Shown here: positions 1-7,364 of the stretch, in pieces
Layout of the letters: every line of letters begins with the position of its first letter
Numbering within the stretch: position 1 is the first letter of the stretch
Origin: JAVBTR01 sp031556065
GTDB taxonomy: Bacteria; Bacillota; Clostridia; Christensenellales; Aristaeellaceae
DNA length: 50,331 bases
Assembly: GCA_031556065.1 (NCBI GenBank)
Contig: JAVBTR010000034.1
Coordinates: forward strand, 1-50,331
Direction of reading: 5' to 3'
Position numbers and translations under genes: made by a program
Notes under the pieces: model-generated
Database searches by the model: none
What the model was told of the DNA's origin: nothing
The model's input: only the letters and a program-made list of their open reading frames with translations

Positions 1-1240
1 AATCATCCACCTGCCACCCTTGGCGACAAACCCTTTGCTCCGGCAGGTAAAGCTGCTGGCCTATAACAGAACCATAGGCATTGATTTGCTTTAAACCATT
101 GACAATATAATCGTCCACAATCTGCGAAAAAGGTTGTTCCAAAGGATAATCCTTGGCAATATGGGGCGGAAACCCTAAATCATTCACATAGACTGCCGCA
201 CCATCCGCCCAAAGGATATCAAGAACCTCTTGGGGCAACCCTTCCATGCCTTTGATGACGCCCATTAAGCCGCCTACTGTTGCAGCGGTACAATCCGCGT
301 CATAGCCGCACAAGCTGGCATATTTTGTGCTTTTAAGCCAATCATTTTCGCCGTATAAAATGGCCAAAATAGCAAACCCGTTGTTCACATCCGGCGAGCA
401 TTGAATGTTATTACAGGTATCGATTTGCCGGCGCATGGCTTCCATTTCAACCACTGCCTTTTCCCATGGATAGCCCTTTTCAAACATTTCAAAGCACTTG
501 TGGAAAACAGCCATGGGGTAACTATTGGGCAACAATGCACCCTTTGCGGCTTTAATCGCCGAAACCCCATCGATTTCAACATAAGCCTTTGCATAAGCGC
601 AGGCCCAAAACAGTCCCCAATCCAGCGATTCAAAATCCCCTGTCACCGAAGCAAAGCGTTCGGCCAAACGGTATGCTGTCACCGGCATACCAGGACATAC
701 CAGCCCAAGGGTCTCGTTTTCAATGTAGGCCTCGGTACACCAATGGAAGACATTGCCATATTCATATAAACCCGTAAACGGCGGGCAAAGCCTTTGTTTT
801 TTCATGATCAAGCCGGCTTTATCCCCCCCGCCCCAATCGCTTACGGCGTGCTCCCGCCACTGGTTCATGATCTTTGCTTGAGAAGGCAGAATACCCTCTT
901 CTTTTAAAATATGCTGGTTGAAAAAATCGATATGATAATCATCGTCGCTTCCGATGCCGTTTGACAGCATCCGGCTTACGCCTGCGCCACCGTGGGCACT
1001 GCCGCCGCCATAAGGCCCACCAAGCAGTTGAAACCAGCTTTTAGGCAGCGGCACCATTGGCGTTCCGTCCTCGTTCCAAATAAACTCAAAGCCTGTCAGC
1101 ACCCCAGCCACATGGCCTATGACCCCGGCAGTGGTTTTATCCCGGTAAGCATCCATTGTTATGGTGTTTTCATCGGCCATAGCCGTGGCGCATAGCAGCA
1201 CAACAAACAATACCATCAGCACGCATAATGCTTTTCTCAC
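1..1240 (-). CDS. Secreted ADP-ribosylglycohydrolase-fold protein (C-terminus beyond window)
   Basis: Reading the minus strand from a GTG at 1240 gives 413 open codons to the window edge, so the C-terminus is missing. Residues 1-22 form a signal peptide (basic start, leucine/valine-rich core, ATAMA before the mature DENT), without a lipobox. The mature part has the ADP-ribosylglycohydrolase (DraG/PF03747) pattern: TTAGVIGHVAG near the start, an acidic GSDDDYHID metal motif, and later GYDADCTAATVGG, which matches the conserved dinuclear-metal Asp motif. The family cleaves N-glycosidic ADP-ribose bonds, but many members in sugar loci have unknown substrates. The start has AAAGGG about 8 nt upstream and lies 13 nt after the preceding stop. 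It is the last visible gene of operon A. Export from the cell makes classical ADP-ribose removal from cytoplasmic proteins unlikely; a glycosidase role is inference. The fold assignment is firm, the substrate unknown. Confidence 0.85.
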   Translation of the reverse strand, partial: MRKALCVLMVLFVVLLCATAMADENTITMDAYRDKTTAGVIGHVAGVLTGFEFIWNEDGTPMVPLPKSWFQLLGGPYGGGSAHGGAGVSRMLSNGIGSDDDYHIDFFNQHILKEEGILPSQAKIMNQWREHAVSDWGGGDKAGLIMKKQRLCPPFTGLYEYGNVFHWCTEAYIENETLGLVCPGMPVTAYRLAERFASVTGDFESLDWGLFWACAYAKAYVEIDGVSAIKAAKGALLPNSYPMAVFHKCFEMFEKGYPWEKAVVEMEAMRRQIDTCNNIQCSPDVNNGFAILAILYGENDWLKSTKYASLCGYDADCTAATVGGLMGVIKGMEGLPQEVLDILWADGAAVYVNDLGFPPHIAKDYPLEQPFSQIVDDYIVNGLKQINAYGSVIGQQLYLPEQRVCRQGWQVDD

Positions 1241-1253
1241 ATCCGTTTTCCCT

Positions 1254-2252
1254 TTAGCCTTCAAGCAGTGCGTCGATAAAGGCAGCCGCCCGCTCTGTGG
1301 TTTCCGCGAACAGATTTTTGCAAGGTGCAAGCACGTAACCTCCTCCCTTGCCCATTTCCCTGTATAGCCTTTTAGTATATTGCGTAATCTCATGCGGCGC
1401 CGAACTATACATCATTTGCTGTACACCCATTCCGCCAATTAGCAGCATCCCACCGGCGGCCCTGCGCTTCAGTTCAAATATATCCATGGCCTCCGCTTGC
1501 AGGGATTCTAAGCCATCCAACCCGATTTCCACCAAATCATCCACCAAGGGCAAAACATTACCGCATGAATGCAAAATGTACGGTAGCCCAAGGGCGTGGG
1601 CATGATCAATTAGCTTTTTCAGCCGGGGTTTAAAAAAGACGCGCCATCTTTCAAGGCCCATAATCACCCCACGCTGATCGCACACATCATCGCCGCCAAA
1701 TATGGCATCCACCTTAAGCTTTGAAAGGCAATCCATAAAATCCATATGAACCTGTACGATACCGTCCAGCAGATCGTTTACAAATTCCGCATCTTCGATC
1801 ATGTCTACCAAAACGTTTTCAATTCCCCGCAAAAACCAGCTTCTTTCAAACAGACCCATGGCCAAGCCCCAAAGCTGAAAGCTATCCGGCAAGGAGGCAA
1901 TCTTATTTTCAAGCCATTGCCAATCAAACATAGCTTCCGCCCTTGGCCAAGCAAAGCCGTCAAGGGTAGGCGCCGACAGCTTAGGTTCAACGGGATGCAT
2001 AATGTTCCCCTCTTGAAGGAGCACCCCAAAGGTATCCCGAACAAAGCCGTTTTCCGGTGTATCGTTAATAAAAGCAATATGTCCGCCGCTGATATATGGG
2101 ATCACCTTGTCCCGCCAGGCTCTGGAACCATAGTGAGCATCCAGCCTCAGTGCCAGCTCGGAGTCTTCCTTTTCAAGCCCCATGAGCCAATAGGGGCAGA
2201 CATCCGTTTTTTCACCCTTCATGGCTTTTAAAACATACTCTCTGGGTGTCAT
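1254..2252 (-). CDS. Uroporphyrinogen decarboxylase-like (URO-D/MtaA-type) protein 1
   Basis: The 332-residue product is a URO-D-fold TIM barrel. It carries the zinc triad of the corrinoid-linked methyltransferases of this superfamily (MtaA, MtbA, CmuA): HSCG with His228 and Cys230, and Cys311 in LAPCKN. True heme-pathway HemE lacks this triad and has an N-terminal Arg motif not seen here, so heme synthesis is unlikely. The start overlaps the stop of the upstream glycosidase by 4 nt (ATGA), implying translational coupling. Family members transfer methyl groups between corrinoid proteins and acceptors, but no corrinoid protein or reductive activator is in the window, so the methyl donor and acceptor are unknown. 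It is one of three diverged URO-D-like genes here. A role in removing O-methyl groups from sugars is only a hypothesis. Confidence 0.85.
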   Translation of the reverse strand: MTPREYVLKAMKGEKTDVCPYWLMGLEKEDSELALRLDAHYGSRAWRDKVIPYISGGHIAFINDTPENGFVRDTFGVLLQEGNIMHPVEPKLSAPTLDGFAWPRAEAMFDWQWLENKIASLPDSFQLWGLAMGLFERSWFLRGIENVLVDMIEDAEFVNDLLDGIVQVHMDFMDCLSKLKVDAIFGGDDVCDQRGVIMGLERWRVFFKPRLKKLIDHAHALGLPYILHSCGNVLPLVDDLVEIGLDGLESLQAEAMDIFELKRRAAGGMLLIGGMGVQQMMYSSAPHEITQYTKRLYREMGKGGGYVLAPCKNLFAETTERAAAFIDALLEG

Positions 2253-3895
2253 TGTGCCCCGCTCCCCTCAAGATATTGGCGTGCGTATTCCTTTGCGTCT
2301 TCAATGATCATTTCCACCTTTTCAGGCGCTTTTTCCAATGTATCCTCCACAATGGTGGCAGTAGGCCACAGCCCCTTGCGAAGGGGGACACGCCATTGCA
2401 CATCGTTGGTGCCAAGCTCATGTACACCGGTAGAGCCCCGGCCCGCGTCCCCTAAGCACAGGTGAGCAAATTCCCGCATATAGGTATCAAAGAAAGGTGC
2501 GTTCAACGCATCGTGGTAATGCATGGGCCCATCTGTATGGCCGCTGTGGATCACGGGCATGGCCTTGCTAAGCCCATCATACCAGGCTTCGCCGCATACC
2601 AGCATATCCTTCACCCCAGCCCGCAGCCTATCGCAAAGGACCTTAACACCTTCGTCTGTGGATTGAAAGCGGGGGTCGTTATACCAGCAGGCCGCAATAT
2701 CTAAAAAGGCCGATTGAAAACCGTATTGATTGGCCAAACCGTTTATCTGATGGGTCAGCCTTCGCTGCCACATAGGCGCGCTAGGGTTAAGGGATGCGTT
2801 GGAGCCATGGTCATAGTGCCTGGCACCATCCCAATCCACACTGCCCCCGCCAACATGGCCATTGATGCTCATTCCTTGGGAGGGTTCTCCCCAATGCTCA
2901 AAGCCCTCGATGTCCCGGTTAACAATGTTGATGCCAAACATAGGCATCAGGTGGATGCCCATTTCATTGGCCCCATCGCATAGCCTTTTAAAGCCCTTTT
3001 CGCCGCCCATTCGCGGGCAGGGCCTGTAATCCCCATATTGCCAATAGTAACGCCCTTCCCAGCCCGGCATAAACGCCAAGATCTTTTCACCCTCAATGCG
3101 TTTAGCGAACCATTCAAGGGATGAAAGCATCTTTTCATAATCGTTCATAATGTAGCCTGTCCAATGCTGCCCATGAATGGCAGCCACCAAGCTGATCTTT
3201 TTTGCCCACGCCGGCACATCCGAACGCTTTTCCCATTCAACCAAATGATACGCCTTTTCGATATGCTTTTGCTGGCGGGCGTAAGCCTCTTCCATGGATT
3301 CAACCTGGCTGATCTCCCAGGTGGGAACCGCTAAATTATAATCCACGTCCATAGCGTATTGTTCAAATATCAATTCGACATCTGCCCCATTACCCACTTT
3401 GCGCATAACAAAGCGCTTATCCCGCACCCGGGTATCCAGGCTGCGAATACAGGTAAGCCCCTCCCCTTCTCCTAACAGCAAGAGCATGGGCGTATCGATG
3501 GTGCGCCACCCTTCCGGGTAATGCACATTCAGCCCATCCTTGGTAATTTCGGGGTTGCTTAGATCCAGCTTATTCACCCAGTGCTTCACGGGCAGCTGGC
3601 ACAATGTCACTTTAACGCTGCGAATGGGTTGCTTTGGGTGTTTTACGGAAACATCCATCAATACGCGCCCATCCACGCGCCGTGCTGTTAAATGCAGGAG
3701 GGCAGGGGTGAACAATTGGCCGCCTGCGTAGGTAAGCTGATCGCATACCACATTAATATGATCTTCCTGAACCGATACCCTCGTATGATTTGCGTCCATG
3801 CCATAGGCATTTTCAAAGGTATAGACCATCACCTGCGCGGTATAACCCCAAAGCTCCAAGGAAACATTGGGAAAATGAAAGCTTAAGTCCTGCAT
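2249..3895 (-). CDS. Probable TIM-barrel glycoside hydrolase of unrecognised family
   Basis: The protein has 548 residues and no signal peptide. The first ~200 residues look beta-rich; from about residue 230 a barrel-like region follows, with alternating hydrophobic strands and aromatic motifs (HGQHWTGYI, MPGWEGRYYWQYGDY). Two acidic residues sit where retaining barrel hydrolases place catalytic residues: Asp399 in FLDIAACW and Glu436 in CGEAWYDG. It may relate to proteins labelled DUF6259, but I cannot confirm this by eye. The gene follows the binding-protein gene of operon A and precedes URO-D protein 1 with a 4-nt overlap, so it probably cleaves an imported oligosaccharide in the cytoplasm. 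Its Shine-Dalgarno sequence GAGGAG, 7 nt before ATG, lies inside a perfect 11-bp inverted repeat that competes with an upstream terminator-like hairpin. Hydrolase function is inferred from fold-like features and context only. Confidence 0.7.
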   Translation of the reverse strand: MQDLSFHFPNVSLELWGYTAQVMVYTFENAYGMDANHTRVSVQEDHINVVCDQLTYAGGQLFTPALLHLTARRVDGRVLMDVSVKHPKQPIRSVKVTLCQLPVKHWVNKLDLSNPEITKDGLNVHYPEGWRTIDTPMLLLLGEGEGLTCIRSLDTRVRDKRFVMRKVGNGADVELIFEQYAMDVDYNLAVPTWEISQVESMEEAYARQQKHIEKAYHLVEWEKRSDVPAWAKKISLVAAIHGQHWTGYIMNDYEKMLSSLEWFAKRIEGEKILAFMPGWEGRYYWQYGDYRPCPRMGGEKGFKRLCDGANEMGIHLMPMFGINIVNRDIEGFEHWGEPSQGMSINGHVGGGSVDWDGARHYDHGSNASLNPSAPMWQRRLTHQINGLANQYGFQSAFLDIAACWYNDPRFQSTDEGVKVLCDRLRAGVKDMLVCGEAWYDGLSKAMPVIHSGHTDGPMHYHDALNAPFFDTYMREFAHLCLGDAGRGSTGVHELGTNDVQWRVPLRKGLWPTATIVEDTLEKAPEKVEMIIEDAKEYARQYLEGSGAQ

Positions 3896-3961
3896 ATCGT
3901 TTCTCCTCTTTTTGTAAAAAAGAGGAGCGTCCTTAATCGAACGCCCCTCTTCCTGTGTTAC
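3896..3961 (-). promoter_or_regulatory. Alternative RNA hairpins: terminator versus Shine-Dalgarno sequesterer
   Basis: In the minus-strand transcript, 3951-3941 can pair with 3930-3920 (11 bp including one G-U, 10-nt loop) followed by a U-run at 3921-3916, which is an intrinsic terminator or attenuator. The segment 3927-3917 can instead pair perfectly over 11 bp, with a 3-nt loop, with 3913-3903, which contains the ribosome-binding site of the downstream gene. The two structures share one strand and exclude each other. At minimum this explains lower expression of genes after the binding-protein gene; ligand or protein control is unproven. Confidence 0.7.
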
Positions 3962-5266
3962 TTACTTGGCGTCGGCTTCATCTTGATACTTTTGCAAAAT
4001 ATCCGTTACCTTTTGGGCATACTCTTCCGCCGTGATGGAACCCAGCAACCATTCATCCATAGCCAGGTTGGCTTCGTAATCGGCCTGCTGATAATACTGG
4101 TTGTATGGCATCTTCACCGCATGCTCCATGCCGCCGATCAGGACCTCCAGATCCTTGGTATCCATACCCATGGGAAGGAATTTGTCCTTATTGGCTTCAA
4201 AAGCTGCCCGGTTGACCGGGATACCGCCAAAGGCTGTCTGGGCCAAAGCGTTCCAGCCTTCCTGGCTGATCATGGCATTAAGCGCGTCAAAAGCGGCTTC
4301 TTCGTTCTTTGTGCCCTTAAACACAAGGAAGCTATCCACAAACATGGAGCTGCTGGCATTTCCAATGTTACTGGGAATGGCCGCTAAGGTCACGTTAAGG
4401 TCATCATAATCGTATAAAGCGGCAAGAGACCAGGAGCCATCGATCAGCATAGCGATCCTGCCGGTGGTGAACATATCGAAGGCAGAGATCACCTGCGTAT
4501 CCGAAGGCCTTGGAATGTAGCGGTTATTGAGCATTTCGTCAAACCAGTTGTAAACCTCCAAGGATTTAGGCGAAGTGAGCGCAACCTTGCCCTCCGCATC
4601 AAAGATGTTATCGCCGCCATTGTTTAAAGTGTACATGCCGATAAAGCCCATATACGGCCCAGCGCTAATGCCATAGTGCTTCATGGCGCCTTCGCCGCCG
4701 CTTAATACAGCGCAATCATCCAATACTGTTTGGAAGCTGTTTGCGTTATTCCAATCCCCAGAGGGGTAGGCAAGCCCGGCTTCGTCATACAGGTCCTTGT
4801 TAACGTACATCAGCATGAAATACAGGGAGCCCGGCAAGCCGTAGTAGCGTTCATTCTGATAAGCTGCATTTTGGAAGGTGGCCGCGAAATAATCGTCCAT
4901 GTTGATGCGGTCCATATACTGTGTAATATCCAGCGCGATGCCCTTATCGATGCATAGCGGCATGAAGGATTCCGCGATGAGCCCAATATCGGGGCCGGTT
5001 CCAGCTGCGATCTGGGTTGTGACCTTGGTGTAGTAATCATTCCAATCGGTTACGGGCAGCTGCACGCCCTCGATCACAATGTTTTTCCCCTGGGCTTTAA
5101 GCAGTGCGTTGGCTTCATCGATGCATGCTGTCCATGCGGTAATGGCCGCATCAAACGCATTGTACGCAAAGCGGATGGTGATGGGGGCTTCGTCGGCTAG
5201 TGCCATAACAGGCATGGCGCCAAGCAACAGCATGAGACATAGGAGCATCGCCAAGATTTTTTTCAT
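3962..5266 (-). CDS. Sugar ABC transporter extracellular solute-binding protein (family 1)
   Basis: The 434-residue protein is a CUT1-type binding protein that captures an oligosaccharide outside the membrane and hands it to the two permeases encoded just upstream. It begins with a signal peptide (MKK, a Leu/Met core, then MALA before DEAP). There is no lipobox: the only early cysteine, Cys10, is not preceded by the required L-[AST]-[GA] residues, so cleavage by signal peptidase I is expected. The mature region has typical family-1 features such as TGRIAMLIDGSWSL and a C-terminal LQKYQDEA. Its ribosome site AAGGAGGG is strong, and it is flanked by a small hairpin upstream (5290-5305) and an attenuator-like hairpin downstream, a layout expected to raise its expression above its neighbours. 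The ligand is not deducible. Confidence 0.93.
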   Translation of the reverse strand: MKKILAMLLCLMLLLGAMPVMALADEAPITIRFAYNAFDAAITAWTACIDEANALLKAQGKNIVIEGVQLPVTDWNDYYTKVTTQIAAGTGPDIGLIAESFMPLCIDKGIALDITQYMDRINMDDYFAATFQNAAYQNERYYGLPGSLYFMLMYVNKDLYDEAGLAYPSGDWNNANSFQTVLDDCAVLSGGEGAMKHYGISAGPYMGFIGMYTLNNGGDNIFDAEGKVALTSPKSLEVYNWFDEMLNNRYIPRPSDTQVISAFDMFTTGRIAMLIDGSWSLAALYDYDDLNVTLAAIPSNIGNASSSMFVDSFLVFKGTKNEEAAFDALNAMISQEGWNALAQTAFGGIPVNRAAFEANKDKFLPMGMDTKDLEVLIGGMEHAVKMPYNQYYQQADYEANLAMDEWLLGSITAEEYAQKVTDILQKYQDEADAK

Positions 5267-5289
5267 TGAGAAAACCCTCCTTATATTTT

Positions 5290-5305
5290 TTCGGCTTCTG
5301 CCGAA
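5290..5305 (-). promoter_or_regulatory. Short stable hairpin between permease and binding-protein genes
   Basis: The inverted repeat TTCGGC-AGAA-GCCGAA (minus strand; 6-bp stem, 4-nt loop) stands in the 45-nt gap between the permease stop and the ribosome-binding site of the binding-protein gene. No U-run follows, so it is not an intrinsic terminator. It may protect the 5' end of a processed binding-protein mRNA. Confidence 0.55.
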
Positions 5306-5311
5306 TAAAAC

Positions 5312-6157
5312 CTATCCCTTGATACCCGTCAGCGCGATCCCTTCCACAAAGAATTTTTGTGAAAACAGATAGAATACGATGATCGGCAGCACCGCCACCG
5401 TAGAGCCTGCCATAATTTCTCCCCAGTTGAGGTTGGTTCTGCCCCTAAAGGCTTTGAGCACCAATGTAATAGTAAACTTATCCGTGCTGTCGATGTAAAT
5501 TAGAGCACCCATGAAATCGTTCCAGGCGCCAATGAAGGAAAACAAGCCAAGGGTGATCAACACAGGCTTGCATAAAGGCATGATCACCTTTAAGTAGCAC
5601 TGGAACGGGTTCGCCCCATCGATGTAGGCCGATTCCACATAGCTATCCGGAATGCTTTCCATAAAAGAACGAATAAGGAAGATACCGTAGGCGTTGATCA
5701 ATACCGAAGGCAGGATAAGCGGGTAATAGGTGTCCTGCCAGCCTAGCTTTGCGAAGATCATGTATAGGGGCACCAGGGTCAATTGCCCGGGGATCATCAG
5801 CGTGGCAAGAAAAATGCCATATATTTGCTTGGAAAAAGAAAACTTGATCTTGCTAAAGGCATAAGCGCTAAGGGATGAAGTAAACAGCGTACCCACCACC
5901 ACCGACATGCTGATAAACAACGTGTTTAAAAAAGCGCGAGGCACATTGGCATAGTTTAAAAACCTGTCGAAGTTCTTAAAAGTCACCACCTTTGGCCACA
6001 GATCCGGCGGGATGTGTAAAATATCCTTGGCCGGTTTAAGGGCGCTGATCACCATCCAATAAAACGGAAATACCGTGGTGATGGATGCGACGATCAAAAT
6101 AAGGTAGCTTACCGTTTTGTCGATTTTAAACCTTCTGTGCCGCAAATCACGCACCAT
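5312..6157 (-). CDS. CUT1 sugar ABC transporter permease (MalG/LacG-type)
   Basis: The 281-residue protein has about six membrane segments, starting at residues ~15-38. The cytoplasmic EAA loop at about residues 172-195 (ESAYIDGAN, then a Pro-containing end) docks on the ATPase. The C-terminus FVEGIALTGIKG is the usual ending of MalG-type subunits. It forms the translocation pore with the permease encoded immediately upstream, whose gene it overlaps by 11 nt, and it serves the binding protein encoded downstream. No ATPase gene lies nearby, so a shared MsmX/UgpC-type ATPase encoded elsewhere is expected. The Shine-Dalgarno sequence is weak (GTGGGTG), which fits translational coupling to the upstream frame. 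Confidence 0.93.
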   Translation of the reverse strand: MVRDLRHRRFKIDKTVSYLILIVASITTVFPFYWMVISALKPAKDILHIPPDLWPKVVTFKNFDRFLNYANVPRAFLNTLFISMSVVVGTLFTSSLSAYAFSKIKFSFSKQIYGIFLATLMIPGQLTLVPLYMIFAKLGWQDTYYPLILPSVLINAYGIFLIRSFMESIPDSYVESAYIDGANPFQCYLKVIMPLCKPVLITLGLFSFIGAWNDFMGALIYIDSTDKFTITLVLKAFRGRTNLNWGEIMAGSTVAVLPIIVFYLFSQKFFVEGIALTGIKG

Positions 6158-7052
6158 AGTTCACCCACTTTCCGGAAAGCTTAAACTGCGCGATGGAAAT
6201 GCCGATCTGCATCACGGCCATTACCAGGGAAACCACTGCCGCATACCCCATTTTGCTAAAGCGGAAGGCGTAATTATACAGATACAGCATCATGGTATAG
6301 CTGGAATTAAGGGGACCGCCGCTTGTTAGCATGAAGGCTTCGTTAAAAATACCAAGGGCCGAAATGGTGCTGGTCACCAGCACAAAGAAAACAACAGGCG
6401 ATAGCAGCGGGAACGTAATAGAGATAAACTTGCGTATTTCCCCCGCCCCATCCAATTCAGCTGCCTCGTAATAGTCCCTGGAAATACCTTTAAGCCCCGC
6501 CAAAAAAATAATGAAGGTGTACCCAACGCCGCGCCATACCGTCATCAGTATAATCGCAGGCTTGCTCCATTCCGTCGTGGTAAGCCAGCCGGGGCCTTGG
6601 ATACCAAAGAACTGATAAAGCGTCAGGTTAAGCATTCCGAAATCTGGCGCGAACAGCCAATACCACACCATGGATATGGCCACGGTAGAGGTGACCATGG
6701 GCAGAAACAGCGCTGCCTTGATAACCCCAAGCCCCTTTAATGCTCGGTTGGCGCACACTGCCAGCAAAAGCGCAAGAATGATCGTTAACGGCACAATACC
6801 TAGGGCCAGATAAACCGTATTGCCAATGATTTTAATAAATACTGGATCCGCAAACACCGCCTTGAAGTTTTGAAGCCCCACCCATTTTGCCGGGTTGATA
6901 AAATCCCAATCTACAAAGCACAGGTAAAAAGAACACAGGATTGGCAGCAGCATGAACGCAAGCATCCCAATAATCTGCGGTGCCAGAAACAAATACGCCC
7001 ATCGGTTATTGTACCTTTTTAGATATCCGCCTTGCTGGCTCTTCATCTGCAT
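6147..7052 (-). CDS. CUT1 sugar ABC transporter permease (MalF/UgpA-type)
   Basis: The 301-residue integral membrane protein has a hydrophobic segment at residues ~18-45 and five more along its length. The EAA loop at residues ~194-216 contains YYEAAELDGAG. This is the MalF-like half of the importer. It is the first gene of operon A: a consensus promoter lies about 115-140 nt upstream, and the start has AGAGGA 8 nt before the ATG. A second in-frame Met two codons later is a possible alternative start. The leader of roughly 107 nt between promoter and start is AT-rich and contains one copy of a repeated 10-mer. Confidence 0.93.
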   Translation of the reverse strand: MQMKSQQGGYLKRYNNRWAYLFLAPQIIGMLAFMLLPILCSFYLCFVDWDFINPAKWVGLQNFKAVFADPVFIKIIGNTVYLALGIVPLTIILALLLAVCANRALKGLGVIKAALFLPMVTSTVAISMVWYWLFAPDFGMLNLTLYQFFGIQGPGWLTTTEWSKPAIILMTVWRGVGYTFIIFLAGLKGISRDYYEAAELDGAGEIRKFISITFPLLSPVVFFVLVTSTISALGIFNEAFMLTSGGPLNSSYTMMLYLYNYAFRFSKMGYAAVVSLVMAVMQIGISIAQFKLSGKWVNYGA

Positions 7053-7165
7053 TCGGCCATTCCTCTTTTCATTGTCCTATTTTATATGTCTATTTATTTC
7101 ACATTCTTTAGTCCATTTGATAATCGCGTTTTTGTTTGTTATGCTTTGCCTTCTTCTTTAATCTT

Positions 7166-7194
7166 ATGTTATCACGACACATTAGCCATGTCAA
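7166..7194 (-). promoter_or_regulatory. Sigma-A promoter of operon A
   Basis: On the minus strand, TTGACA (7194-7189), a 17-bp spacer and TAACAT (7171-7166) form a near-consensus vegetative promoter. Transcription should start near 7159, leaving a leader of about 107 nt before the permease start at 7052. Confidence 0.8.
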
Positions 7195-7283
7195 TAGCTA
7201 TCTTATTCTTTGTTCAAATTTCATTGTACTATATTTATAGTCCATTTTGTTCCGTTTGGACATTCATAAACAGACCTTTAAGT

Positions 7284-7324
7284 TATATAAACAAAGCCCT
7301 ACAAACCATAACGATTTGCAGGGC
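7284..7324 (-). terminator. Intrinsic terminator of operon B
   Basis: In the minus-strand transcript GCCCTGCAAA (7324-7315) pairs with TTTGTAGGGC (7305-7296): 10 bp with one G-U and a 9-nt loop, followed by the T-rich tract TTTGTTTATAT. It stands about 40 nt after the stop codon of the SGNH hydrolase gene. Confidence 0.8.
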
Positions 7325-7364
7325 CATGTTTATTGCACCTAATGCGGTTTCAAAAAATGGCTTT

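Larger units (their letters stand above)
7053..7364. other. AT-rich intergenic region between operons B and A
   Basis: This 312-bp stretch holds no plausible gene. It contains the terminator of operon B (7284-7324), the promoter of operon A (7166-7194), an inverted repeat ACTATA-TT-TATAGT at 7228-7241, and two copies of the plus-strand 10-mer TAGTCCATTT at 7109-7118 and 7238-7247, one on each side of the promoter. These repeats are candidate operator sites; no cre-like CcpA site was recognised. Confidence 0.7.

Noticed and set aside
1254..2252. True heme-pathway uroporphyrinogen decarboxylase (HemE)
   Set aside because: The HSC...C zinc triad and the sugar-operon context fit the methyltransferase-like branch; no other heme genes are present.
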